Shown one piece after another: positions 1 through 7,812 of a stretch of 64,000 bases of DNA. The notes beneath the pieces are model-generated. The model saw nothing but the letters and a program-made list of their open reading frames with translations, did not search any database and was not told where the DNA came from. The position numbers and the translations under genes were made by a program. The stretch lies in contig NZ_QVPD01000007.1 in NCBI RefSeq assembly GCF_003416885.1, positions 75,039 to 139,038 of the forward strand, in the 5' to 3' direction. Position 1 is the first letter of the stretch; each line of letters starts with the position of its first letter. The DNA comes from Cognatiluteimonas weifangensis (GTDB lineage Bacteria > Pseudomonadota > Gammaproteobacteria > Xanthomonadales > Xanthomonadaceae).

Positions 1-18
1 GACCCTTGCGAGCCCCCC

Positions 19-801
19 ATGACCGAACCCCTCCTGCTGAGCAACGACCACGGCGCGGTGCGCGTGCTGACCGTCAACCGTCCCGACAAGCTGAACGCAT
101 TGAACGCCGCCACGCTGGATGCGCTGCATGCCGCCTTCGCCGCCGCCGCGGCCGAACCGGCGGTGCGCGTGCTGGTGCTCACCGGTGCCGGTCCCAAGGC
201 CTTCGTCGCCGGCGCCGACATCGCCGAGATGAACCCCCTGACCCCGGTGCAGGGCCGCGACTTCGCGCTGCGCGGGCAACGCATGATGCGCACGGTCGAG
301 ACCCTGCCCAAGCCGGTGATCGCGATGGTCAACGGCTATGCCCTGGGCGGCGGTCTGGAGCTGGCCCTGTGCTGCCACCTGCGGATCGCCGCGGACACGG
401 CCAGGGTCGGACAACCGGAAGTCGGACTCGGCCTGATTCCGGGCTTCGGCGGCAGCCAGCGGCTGCTGCGCCTGGCCGGGCGCGCGGCGACCCTGGAGCT
501 GTGCCTGACCGGCGCGCCGGTCGACGCGGCACGCGCGCTGCAGCTGGGCATCGTCAACCGCGTGGTACCGGCCGCCGAACTCGAAGAGCAGACCATGGCG
601 CTGGCGCAGCAACTGGCGAACGCCGCGCCGCTGGCGCTGCGCGGGGTGCTGGATTGCGTCAACTACGGCGGCGAATGCGGGATCGAGGAAGGCCTGGCGT
701 ACGAGGCGACGCAGTTCGGGCTGATGTTCGCCACCGACGACATGCGCGAGGGCACCACCGCGTTCCTCGAACGACGCAAACCCACCTTCGTCGGCCGCTG
801 A
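19..801 (+). CDS. enoyl-CoA hydratase/isomerase family protein
   Basis: Crotonase-fold enzyme of 260 residues, the usual family length. It probably adds water to trans-2-enoyl-CoA in fatty-acid beta-oxidation; the exact acyl-CoA cannot be read from sequence. The oxyanion-hole segments AGADIAE (about 64-70) and GYALGGG (106-112) are present. Both acid/base glutamates expected of a true hydratase are in place, E114 after the GGGL turn and E134 in QPEVGLGLIPG. The start ATG follows an AGCCCCCC stretch with no strong ribosome site, and the gene sits at the window edge so any upstream partner is not visible. The next gene starts one base after its stop, so the two are probably co-transcribed. Family call is secure; substrate is not. 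Confidence 0.93.
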   Translation: MTEPLLLSNDHGAVRVLTVNRPDKLNALNAATLDALHAAFAAAAAEPAVRVLVLTGAGPKAFVAGADIAEMNPLTPVQGRDFALRGQRMMRTVETLPKPVIAMVNGYALGGGLELALCCHLRIAADTARVGQPEVGLGLIPGFGGSQRLLRLAGRAATLELCLTGAPVDAARALQLGIVNRVVPAAELEEQTMALAQQLANAAPLALRGVLDCVNYGGECGIEEGLAYEATQFGLMFATDDMREGTTAFLERRKPTFVGR

Positions 802-802
802 G

Positions 803-1213
803 TTGGCGGACGCCGATGCCAGCCTGCCTTGCCCGGGTTGCGGCTGCCGTGCCGTAGCCGGCGCGCGTGCGCACGCGTTGCAGGCTGCGCTGCGCCGCGA
901 CGACTTCGACGCGGCGATCGAGCTGGGCCTGCTGGATGCCGGCATCGATTGCGCCGGCTGCAACGCCGCGTGCCGCGATGCCTTGCGCGCCGCGCGTCTG
1001 GCGCGCACGCGCGCACTGGCTGCGCGCGAACGCTTCCGCGCCCGCGAAGCCCGACTGGCCCGGCGGCAACGCGAGCGCCGCGAACGCCGCAGGCCGGCCG
1101 CGGGCGATGCCGGCGAGCGCGCCGCCACCACGCCGACCGCCGCGCTGCCACCAGCCGCGGCCGCGGCGCTGGCCCGCGCCCTGGCCCGGGCCGGTCGGCG
1201 CGGCCAGCGGTGA
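803..1213 (+). CDS. hypothetical cysteine-rich protein, coupled to nth
   Basis: Predicted 136-residue protein starting at a TTG one base after the enoyl-CoA hydratase stop. The N-terminal half has CPGCGC near residue 9 and CAGCNAAC near residue 50, which look like a small metal-binding module. The second half is a run of Arg/Ala-rich helix and low-complexity Ala/Pro. Its stop overlaps the GTG start of endonuclease III (GTGA), so translation is probably coupled. I do not recognise the family. In some related bacteria an iron-sulfur protein gene sits beside nth, so a redox or metal role is possible but is only inference. An ATG is absent near the 5' end; the frame is supported by its tight fit between two certain genes. 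Confidence 0.62.
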   Translation: MADADASLPCPGCGCRAVAGARAHALQAALRRDDFDAAIELGLLDAGIDCAGCNAACRDALRAARLARTRALAARERFRAREARLARRQRERRERRRPAAGDAGERAATTPTAALPPAAAAALARALARAGRRGQR

Positions 1214-1887
1214 GCGCCACGCCGACGCGCCGGCGCCACGCCAGCAAGCTGCGGCCGAAGGAGATCGAGGAACTGTTCGCGCGCCTCGCCGAACTCGACC
1301 CCGCGCCCACCACGGAGCTCGTCTACGCCACGCCGTTCGAACTGCTGGTTGCGGTGATCCTGTCGGCGCAGGCCACCGACGTCGGCGTCAACAAGGCCAC
1401 GCGGCGGCTGTTCCCGGTGGCCAACACCCCGCAGCGGATCCTCGCCCTCGGCGAGGACGGCCTGAAGCGCTACATCTCCAGCATCGGCCTGTACAACGCC
1501 AAGGCCGCGAACGTGATCGCGATGTGCCGGCAACTGCTGGAACTGCACGACGGCGAGGTGCCGCGCACCCGCGAAGCGCTGGAGGCGTTGCCCGGTGTCG
1601 GCCGCAAGACCGCCAACGTGGTGCTCAACACCGCCTTCGGCGAACCGACCATCGCCGTGGACACCCACATCTTCCGCGTCGCCAACCGCACCGGACTGGC
1701 GCCGGGCAGGACCGTGCGCGCGGTCGAGGATGGCCTGCTCAGGGTCGTGCCGGAGCGCTACCGGCGCGACGCCCATCACTGGCTGATCCTGCACGGTCGC
1801 TACACCTGCAAGGCGCGCCGACCCGAGTGCTGGCGCTGCCCGATCCGCGACCTGTGCCGCTGGCCGGACAAGACCGTCGAGCCCTGA
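1210..1887 (+). CDS. nth: endonuclease III (DNA glycosylase/AP lyase)
   Basis: Base-excision repair enzyme that removes oxidised pyrimidines and cuts the abasic strand. Read from the GTG at 1210 it is 225 residues, close to the E. coli enzyme. The helix-hairpin-helix LPGVGRKTA (128-136) carries the Schiff-base lysine K133; VDTHIFRV supplies catalytic D151. The four cysteines of the [4Fe-4S] loop are C200, C207, C210 and C216 in the standard C-x6-C-x2-C-x5-C spacing. The GTG start is chosen because it overlaps the preceding stop and gives the family length; the same frame stays open far upstream, but that part has no homologous content. It is the last gene of a three-gene run with the enoyl-CoA hydratase and the cysteine-rich protein. 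Confidence 0.96.
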   Translation: MSATPTRRRHASKLRPKEIEELFARLAELDPAPTTELVYATPFELLVAVILSAQATDVGVNKATRRLFPVANTPQRILALGEDGLKRYISSIGLYNAKAANVIAMCRQLLELHDGEVPRTREALEALPGVGRKTANVVLNTAFGEPTIAVDTHIFRVANRTGLAPGRTVRAVEDGLLRVVPERYRRDAHHWLILHGRYTCKARRPECWRCPIRDLCRWPDKTVEP

Positions 1888-1991
1888 CTGTCGTCATCGC
1901 GAAACTGCGGCGCCACAAGACAGGCTTGTCACAATAACGAAAGATTCACGCTCTACGCTGCCCGCCGTCCTCCAACGCCCCAGGCATTTCC

Positions 1992-3143
1992 ATGAAACCC
2001 TCCCCGAATCTCCTTTCCCTCGCGCTGCTGGCCGCCCTCGCCGCCCCGGCCGCCCACGCCGAAATCGCGATCGACAACATCGCCGGCTCCGACGTCAGCT
2101 TCGAAGGCCTGTTGCAGACCGACGCCTACTGGTACGACAGCGACTTCGCCAACCTCGACGGCGATGCCGGCGACGGCCTGGATGCCGACTTCGGCCTGCG
2201 TCGCGCCGAGCTCGGGCTCAAGGGCAAGGGCCCGGGCAACTTCGAATGGGCGCTGGCTTACGACGCCTCCGGCGACGGCAAGTTCCTCGACGTCTTCGCC
2301 AAGTACAAGCTCGGCGGCAACAGCAGCCGCTTCATCCAGGTCGGCCAGTTCAAGCAGCCCAACAGCCTGGAGGAACTGTCCTCGACCAAGAACAACGACT
2401 TCATCTCCAAGGCGATGGCGACCAACACCTTCGCCGTGTCGCGGCGGCTGGGCGTCGGCGCCGGTTACGGCGACGGCAACTGGGGCGTCACCGGCAGCGT
2501 GTTCGGCCGCGAACTGACCCGCAACCGCGCCCACGGCAGCGGCTACGGCGTGCGCGGGTTCTGGGCGCCGATCAACGCCAAGGGCAACGTCCTGCACCTG
2601 GGTCTGTCGTACGCGGATTACGACACCGACGCCGACACCCTGCGCTATCGCGCGCGTCCGGACGCGGACATGGCGGCCCGTCTGATCGACACCGGCAGCC
2701 TGCTCGATACCGACCGCGTCGGCACGCTGGGCGTGGAAGGCCTGTGGATCCACGGCCCGGTCAAGCTGCAGGCCGAATACATGTCGTCCAAGGTGTCCCG
2801 CTACGGCACCGGGTCGCAGGACTTCACCGGCACCAGCGGCTACGTCAGCGGCGTGTGGAACGTGACCGGGGAGACCTGGGGCTACAAGGCCGGCACCCCG
2901 AGCACCTCGCTGCCGGCCAACCCCGCGGCGGGCATGTGGCAGCTGGGCCTGCGCTACGACACCATGGACCTGGACGATGCCGGCGTGTCCGGCGGCAAGA
3001 TGGACACCCTTACCGCCGGCGTGAACTGGTACTGGCGCTCCAACTTCAAGTTCATGCTGAACTACGTGAAGGTCGACAGCGATCGCCGCGGCGTCAGCGA
3101 CGATCCGGGGATCCTCGAAGCGCGCGCGCAGTTCTTCTGGTAA
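1992..3143 (+). CDS. OprO/OprP-type phosphate-selective porin
   Basis: Outer-membrane beta-barrel porin of 383 residues. A signal peptide ends near residue 23 (AAHA, then E). The mature chain starts with SFEGLLQTDAYWYDSDF and goes on with alternating aromatic strands, FGLRRAELGLKG, a YDASGDGKF segment, and ends in ARAQFFW with a C-terminal aromatic residue as barrel assembly requires. This is the pattern of Phosphate-selective porins O and P. The location, a few kb upstream of two pstS genes and pstCAB-phoU, fits uptake of phosphate or polyphosphate across the outer membrane. A lone PhoB-like half-site (TTGTCAC, 1926-1932) lies upstream, but I could not build a full box. A strong terminator follows. 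Confidence 0.87.
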   Translation: MKPSPNLLSLALLAALAAPAAHAEIAIDNIAGSDVSFEGLLQTDAYWYDSDFANLDGDAGDGLDADFGLRRAELGLKGKGPGNFEWALAYDASGDGKFLDVFAKYKLGGNSSRFIQVGQFKQPNSLEELSSTKNNDFISKAMATNTFAVSRRLGVGAGYGDGNWGVTGSVFGRELTRNRAHGSGYGVRGFWAPINAKGNVLHLGLSYADYDTDADTLRYRARPDADMAARLIDTGSLLDTDRVGTLGVEGLWIHGPVKLQAEYMSSKVSRYGTGSQDFTGTSGYVSGVWNVTGETWGYKAGTPSTSLPANPAAGMWQLGLRYDTMDLDDAGVSGGKMDTLTAGVNWYWRSNFKFMLNYVKVDSDRRGVSDDPGILEARAQFFW

Positions 3144-3163
3144 GCCCGCTCGCGCGAAGCGGA

Positions 3164-3199
3164 CACGACGGGCGCGGCGAGAGTCGCGCCCGTCGCATT
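3164..3199 (+). terminator. rho-independent terminator of the porin gene
   Basis: An 11-bp perfect GC-rich stem (3164-3174 with 3183-3193) and an 8-nt loop are followed by CATTTT. It lies 20 bp after the porin stop and between convergent genes, so it may also limit read-through from the opposite strand. Confidence 0.8.
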
Positions 3200-3213
3200 T
3201 TGCCGGAGCCTAT

Positions 3214-3786
3214 TCAATCCTCCCGCGGCAGCACGGTCAACACCCGCTGCACGAACAGGTGCAGCTCGTCCATGTACTTGCGCAGGAACTCCTCGGTCGA
3301 CGGGTTGGTCACGGTGCCGTCCTCCTCGATCAGTCCCGGCGTGAACTGGATGTAGGCCTCCACGGTATTCATCAGCGGCGAGTTGCAGAAGCACAGCACG
3401 CTGCGCAGATCCTGCTGCGCGACCGCCGTCCCGATCGCGCCCGGCGAGGTGCCGATCACCCCCGACGGCTTGCGCGCGAAGGAATTCTGCCCCCACGGCC
3501 GGCTGGCCCAGTCGATGGCGTTTTTCAGGCCGCCGGGGATGGAGCGGTTGTATTCCGGGGTGACGAACAGGATCCCGTCGACCGCGGCGATCGCCTGCTT
3601 GAAGTCGCGCGCCACCGGCGGATAGTCCGCGTCGTAGTCGTAGCTGTAGAGCGGCAGGTCGCGGATCGGGATCTCGACCATCTCCAGTTGCTTCGGCGCC
3701 AGGCGCACCAGCGCCTTGGCCAGCAGGCGGTTGATCGAGCCCTTGGCAAGACTGCCGACGAAATATCCGATCTTGTAGGTGGTCAT
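3214..3786 (-). CDS. NADPH-dependent FMN reductase / quinone reductase
   Basis: Flavodoxin-fold oxidoreductase of 190 residues. GSLAKGSINRLLAKAL (about 11-26) is the FMN phosphate loop and TPEYNRSIPGGLKNAIDW (around 78-95) is the signature of the NADPH-dependent FMN reductase family. It would reduce FMN or quinones with NAD(P)H in the cytoplasm. The start is the ATG at 3786 (MTTYKIGYF); the frame remains open for another 1.3 kb upstream but runs antisense to pstS. It lies opposite to and between the porin and the first pstS, with no visible functional tie to phosphate. Its promoter region is shared with the divergent pstS promoter. Confidence 0.92.
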   Translation of the reverse strand: MTTYKIGYFVGSLAKGSINRLLAKALVRLAPKQLEMVEIPIRDLPLYSYDYDADYPPVARDFKQAIAAVDGILFVTPEYNRSIPGGLKNAIDWASRPWGQNSFARKPSGVIGTSPGAIGTAVAQQDLRSVLCFCNSPLMNTVEAYIQFTPGLIEEDGTVTNPSTEEFLRKYMDELHLFVQRVLTVLPRED

Positions 3787-3881
3787 GGGGGTTCCTGCAC
3801 CTTGGGAGCGGGCGGCAGCATGGGCCGCGGGGAGTGATCGGGCGATGAAGCGCGGCCGCCGCGGACCGGTGTGCGGCGGCA

Positions 3882-3921
3882 CCGTCATCGTCCTGCCATC
3901 GGGCCGACATGCCGCGGTCAT
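3882..3921 (+). promoter_or_regulatory. PhoB-box array, four half-sites, before first pstS
   Basis: Four heptamers resembling the PhoB half-site CTGTCAT occur every 11 bp: CCGTCAT at 3882, CTGCCAT at 3893, CCGACAT at 3904 and CGGTCAT at 3915. The first two each match six of seven bases, the later two five. Direct heptamers with 4-bp spacers are the known layout of the Pho box, and pstS genes commonly carry more than one. The array ends 42 bp before the GTG start. PhoB itself is not in the window, so control by PhoB is inferred from the site. Confidence 0.72.
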
Positions 3922-3963
3922 CGCCGCACGTTGCAATGCCCGCATCCCACCCCGGAGTCCACC

Positions 3964-4989
3964 GTGTCCAAGCGCTTTTCGTTCCGCACCGCAACCCTCG
4001 CCTTCGCCCTCGCGTTCGGCCTGGCCGCCAATGCCCAGGCCGCCGACGTCACCGGCGCCGGGGCCTCTTTCATCTATCCGGTCATGTCGAAGTGGTCGGC
4101 CGACTACGCCAAGGCCACCGGCAAGCAGGTCAACTACCAGTCGATCGGCTCCGGCGGCGGCATCGCGCAGATCAAGGCCGGCACCGTGGACTTCGGCTCC
4201 TCCGATGCGCCGCTGAAGCCGGAAGAGCTGGCGCAGGCCGGGCTGGCGCAATTCCCCTCGGTGATCGGCGGCGTGGTGCCGGTGCTCAACGTCCCCGGCG
4301 TGCCCTCCGGCGCGCTCAAGCTCGACGGCCCGCTGCTGGCCGACATCTTCCTCGGCAAGATCAAGCTGTGGAACGACCCGCGCATCGTCGCCCTGAACGG
4401 CGGGGTCCAGCTGCCGGCGAAGAAGATCACCGTGGTCCACCGCTCCGACGGTTCCGGCACCACGTTCAATTTCGTCAACTACCTGTCCAAGGTCAGCAGC
4501 GACTGGAAGGCCAAGGTCGGCGAAGGCACCTCGGTCAAGTGGCCCACCGGCATCGGCGGCAAGGGCAACGAGGGCGTGGCTGCCTACGTCAAGCAGATCA
4601 ACGGCGGCATCGGCTACGTCGAGTTGTCCTACGCGCTGCAGAACAAGATGACCTACGCGCGCCTGAAGAACGCCGCCGGCAACTACGTGCTGCCGTCCGA
4701 CGCGACCTTCTCCGCGGCTGCCGCCAGTGCCGACTGGACCAGCACCCGGGACTTCCATCTGGTGATGACCAATGCGCCGGGCGCGGACGCCTGGCCGATC
4801 ACCGCCACCAACTTCATCCTGATGTACAAGCAGCCGAAGAACGCGGCCAGCGCCAGGCAGGCCCGGGAGTTCTTCCAGTGGGTGTACGCCAACGGCGACG
4901 CCCAGGCCAGGACCCTGGACTACGTGCCGCTGCCCGACGCGCTGGTGCAGCAGATCGAAGCGTACTGGGCGCAGAACATGCCGTACTGA
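3964..4989 (+). CDS. pstS: phosphate ABC transporter substrate-binding protein (first copy)
   Basis: Periplasmic phosphate-binding protein, 341 residues from the GTG at 3964. The GTG is chosen because VSKRFSFRT followed by a hydrophobic stretch ending ANAQA gives a normal signal peptide cut near residue 26; an upstream in-frame extension would bury it. Ligand-binding loops are clear: GAGASFIYP at the mature N-terminus, SIGSGGG, DFGSSDAPL and RSDGSGTTF. There is no lipobox cysteine, so it should be soluble in the periplasm, unlike the second copy. It is separated from pstCAB by a metallopeptidase gene and the second pstS, and ends at its own terminator, so it is a monocistronic unit behind a Pho-box array. 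Confidence 0.95.
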   Translation: MSKRFSFRTATLAFALAFGLAANAQAADVTGAGASFIYPVMSKWSADYAKATGKQVNYQSIGSGGGIAQIKAGTVDFGSSDAPLKPEELAQAGLAQFPSVIGGVVPVLNVPGVPSGALKLDGPLLADIFLGKIKLWNDPRIVALNGGVQLPAKKITVVHRSDGSGTTFNFVNYLSKVSSDWKAKVGEGTSVKWPTGIGGKGNEGVAAYVKQINGGIGYVELSYALQNKMTYARLKNAAGNYVLPSDATFSAAAASADWTSTRDFHLVMTNAPGADAWPITATNFILMYKQPKNAASARQAREFFQWVYANGDAQARTLDYVPLPDALVQQIEAYWAQNMPY

Positions 4990-5020
4990 GCCAGCCAGTT
5001 CCCCCGTGATGGAAGCCATT

Positions 5021-5049
5021 GCGCGGGCCTTCGGGTCCGCGCTTTTTTT
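5021..5049 (+). terminator. rho-independent terminator of first pstS
   Basis: A 9-bp stem (GCGCGGGCC with GGTCCGCGC, one G-U pair) closed by a TTCG tetraloop and followed by seven T, 32 bp after the stop. This is a strong intrinsic terminator. Confidence 0.92.
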
Positions 5050-5421
5050 GCGTCCGCAGCACGACCGGCCGAGCCTGCCGGGCATCCGCAAGATGAATGC
5101 GCGGCGAACCCATGCTTGCCCCGCGGAGCCCGGCCAGGACGCACGCGGCCATCACATCGCCTTACGGCAGGTGAACACACCTTCTCCGACGCCCGACCCG
5201 GAGCTGCAGTCCGGCACGCCTTCCATGGGGAAGGCTGAGCGCGGCGCGAACCGCTAGCCCGACCCGTTCCGGAGCCTCTCCAGCGGGGAAGATTCCAGTC
5301 GTGAGAAGGGATGACAGGCGATGGCCAGAAACCCGCGACCGGCGTCCGCGGATGCTGCGGCAAGCGCACCCCCTGTGCCCAGGGCATCCCGCGAACCCAT
5401 CCGCCTGAGGAAACCGAAGTC
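5050..5421. other. intergenic region, nothing recognised
   Basis: These 372 bp between the first pstS terminator and the peptidase gene contain no convincing gene. A short frame from 5006 would begin inside the terminator. There is a small hairpin around CCTTCCATGGGGAAGG (5220-5235) and a GAGG ribosome site at 5407-5410 serving the next gene. No Pho box or consensus promoter was seen. Confidence 0.5.
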
Positions 5422-7569
5422 ATGATGAATCGAACCCGGACCCTGACCGTGGGCGTCTTGGCCGCAAGCCTGGCGTTGGCGATGTCCGCCGCCAGCGCCG
5501 CCAACGCGCTTTCCCCGAACCAGCTGGCTACCCATGTCGCGCGCGCCCAGGCGGGACGCCCGCTGACCTCGCCGTCCCAGGCAGCCCCCGGCACGGTGAT
5601 CGCCGGCTACCTGCGTGTCCGCGGCAAGAGTGATCGCACCCTGCGTTCCCTGCTGTTGGTCTCGCGGCAAACCGACTGGCGCAGGGATCGTGCGCATGTG
5701 CGCATGACCCAGCAGGTCGCCGGGTTGCCGGTGTACGACACCTATGTCAAGGCCACGTTCGATCGCAGGGGCGCACTGGTCAGCCTGATCGAGAACCTCG
5801 CGCCGGTACCCGCCACGGGCGTGGCGCGCGCCGCGATCGACGAGCGCAGGGCGCTTGCCGCCGCCTTCCGCAGCTTGAAGCTCGCGGGCACCGTGCCGGA
5901 AGTCGCCGGGCGCCACGGCAATCTCACCACGTTCGCCAAGGGCCAGCGCTTCCTCGAAGAGCCGCGGGTGACCCGGGTCGCGGTGCCGATGAGCGATGGC
6001 ACGATGTCGACCGGCTTCCTGGTGCAGACCTGGCAGCGCGCCGGCAATCTGCTGCATGAAACGCTGGTCGACGGCGGCGGGCGCGTGGTCGAAGTCGTGC
6101 GCCGCACCAACAGCGACTCCTACAACGTGTTCGCCGTCGATCCCGACAAGACCCCGCAGGCCGTCGTTTCCGGCGTGCCGGACTGGCTGTTCCCCGGCAA
6201 CCACCGTTCGATCGACATCGCCGGCAACAGCGTCCATGCCTACCTCGATGCCGTCAACGACAGCGTGCCCGACTCCGGCGGCACCACCGTCGGCGACGGC
6301 AACTTCCTCGCGGTGTTCGACGCCGGCATCCAGCCATCGGAGCCGGTCAACCGCGCGGTGGCGGTGCAGAACCTGTTCTTCCTCAACAACGTCATCCACG
6401 ACACCCTTTACGCCTACGGCTTCGACGAGGCCGCCGGCAACTTCCAGGAGGACAACTTCGGCCTCGGCGCCCGCGGCAGCGATTCGGTCAACGCCGAGGC
6501 GCAGGACGGCGGCGGCACCGACAACGCCAACTTCGCCACTCCGCGCGACGGCCAGAACCCGCGCATGCAGATGTACCTGTGGTCGTCGCCGTCCCCCGAC
6601 CATGAAGTCGTGGTCAACGCTCCGGAGGGCATCGCCCCGATGCCCGCGCGCCGTGCCCAGTTCGGTGCCGCGCTCGACGCCACGGGCCTGACCGGCGACG
6701 CGGTGCTGGTCGACGACGCCGTAGCCGGCGGTACCGCCAGCGACGGCTGCGAACCGATCGTCAACGACGTCTCCGGCAAGATCGCGATCATCGACCGCGG
6801 CTTTTGCACATTCGCGATCAAGGTCAAGAACGCGCAAAACGCGGGCGCGGTGGGCGTGATCGTCGCCAACAACGCCGGCGCCCCGATCGTGATGGGCGGC
6901 GACGATGCCACCATCACCATCCCGGCGCTGATGGTCGGGCAGTCCGATGGCGCTACCCTGAAGGGGCTGGCCGGCGTCAACGCGACCATGCGCCTGCTCG
7001 ATCCGCCGCCAATCATGCGCGACGGCGACGTTGATTCGGACATCGTCTGGCACGAATACGGCCACGGCCTGACCTGGCGGATGATCGGCCGGATGGATGG
7101 GCCGATGTCCGGCGCCATCGGCGAAGGCATGAGCGACGTGCTGTCGGTCGTCGTCAACAACGACGATGTCGTGGGCGAATACTCCTTCGGCATTCCGGCA
7201 GGCATCCGTTCGGAACCCTACGCCAACTACTCGCGCACCTATGCCGACGTCACCGGCACCGAAGTGCATTTCGACGGCGAACTGTATGGCGCGATCGGCT
7301 GGCGCCTGTGGCAGAACTTCCAGAACGCGGGCCAGGATCGCAACACCATGCTGGGATACGTGGTGGACGGCATGAACTACACCCGCGCACATCCGACTTT
7401 CGAAGACATGCGCGACGGCATCCTCGCCGCCACCGCAGGCAGCGGTTTCGAATGCCAGGTCTGGGATGCGTTCGCCCACTACGGCGTCGGCGTCGGTGCC
7501 AAAGGGGCGGTGCGCGGCTCCAAGATCGTCATCACCGAGTCGTTCGTGAAGCCGGCCGGGTGCCAATGA
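5422..7569 (+). CDS. secreted M36 (fungalysin-type) metallopeptidase with PA domain
   Basis: Predicted secreted zinc protease of 715 residues from the ATG at 5422 (an alternative ATG is at 5425), with GAGG 11 bp upstream and a signal peptide ending ASAANA. The N-terminal third is a FTP/propeptide-like region (TQQVAGLPVYDTYVKATFD). The middle contains the M36 core NLFFLNNVIHDTLYAYGFDE, interrupted by a PA domain (about 410-530, with CTFAIKVKNAQNAGAVGVIVANN). The zinc site is HEYGH at 544-548, with E568 in GEGMSD as the likely third ligand. It sits between the two pstS genes; liberating phosphate-containing or other nutrients by proteolysis is one idea, but there is no Pho-like site in front of it. 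Confidence 0.88.
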   Translation: MMNRTRTLTVGVLAASLALAMSAASAANALSPNQLATHVARAQAGRPLTSPSQAAPGTVIAGYLRVRGKSDRTLRSLLLVSRQTDWRRDRAHVRMTQQVAGLPVYDTYVKATFDRRGALVSLIENLAPVPATGVARAAIDERRALAAAFRSLKLAGTVPEVAGRHGNLTTFAKGQRFLEEPRVTRVAVPMSDGTMSTGFLVQTWQRAGNLLHETLVDGGGRVVEVVRRTNSDSYNVFAVDPDKTPQAVVSGVPDWLFPGNHRSIDIAGNSVHAYLDAVNDSVPDSGGTTVGDGNFLAVFDAGIQPSEPVNRAVAVQNLFFLNNVIHDTLYAYGFDEAAGNFQEDNFGLGARGSDSVNAEAQDGGGTDNANFATPRDGQNPRMQMYLWSSPSPDHEVVVNAPEGIAPMPARRAQFGAALDATGLTGDAVLVDDAVAGGTASDGCEPIVNDVSGKIAIIDRGFCTFAIKVKNAQNAGAVGVIVANNAGAPIVMGGDDATITIPALMVGQSDGATLKGLAGVNATMRLLDPPPIMRDGDVDSDIVWHEYGHGLTWRMIGRMDGPMSGAIGEGMSDVLSVVVNNDDVVGEYSFGIPAGIRSEPYANYSRTYADVTGTEVHFDGELYGAIGWRLWQNFQNAGQDRNTMLGYVVDGMNYTRAHPTFEDMRDGILAATAGSGFECQVWDAFAHYGVGVGAKGAVRGSKIVITESFVKPAGCQ

Positions 7570-7593
7570 GACCCGGCTTTCCGGCAGCAACGA

Positions 7594-7620
7594 GGGGGCG
7601 CATCGGCGCCCCCTTTTTTT
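7594..7620 (+). terminator. rho-independent terminator of the peptidase gene
   Basis: An 8-bp perfect stem GGGGGCGC / GCGCCCCC with loop ATCG is followed by seven T, 24 bp after the stop codon. Confidence 0.93.
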
Positions 7621-7730
7621 CGCGCGCGGCGATCGCGTGGATTCCCGGGGACGGCACGGCATTACCCGCGCCAGGGAAGCGCGCTCTCTGCACCGCAGGG
7701 CGCCTGAACGGGATCGCCCAACCGGCACGG

Positions 7731-7759
7731 ATGTCATCTGGATGTAACAAAAACATCAT
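7731..7759 (+). promoter_or_regulatory. PhoB box before second pstS
   Basis: ATGTCAT (7731-7737) and ATGTAAC (7742-7748) are two PhoB-like half-sites at the correct 11-bp period, with a weaker third (ACATCAT, 7753-7759). The pair sits in an AT-rich patch that stands out from its surroundings, 54-82 bp before the start codon. Such CTGTCAT-N4-TGTAAC pairs are typical Pho boxes. This promoter probably serves pstS2 and the downstream pstCAB-phoU genes. Confidence 0.72.
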
Positions 7760-7812
7760 TTCATGGCGGGGTCCGCCGACCTGACCGGCCTACGCCCGCC
7801 ATGGAGTTGTGC

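Noticed and set aside
1888..1991. Possible Pho box before the porin
   Set aside because: Only one half-site (TTGTCAC at 1926) is reasonable; heptamers 11 bp on either side do not match.
5006..5257. Short plus-strand frame after the first pstS
   Set aside because: It would start inside the pstS terminator, lacks a ribosome site and has no recognisable content.
5254..7737. Long minus-strand open frame (827 codons) across the peptidase gene
   Set aside because: It is an antisense reading in high-GC DNA: composition is Val/Arg/Gly/His-rich, no domain is visible, and the plus strand codes for a recognised peptidase with a ribosome site and terminator.
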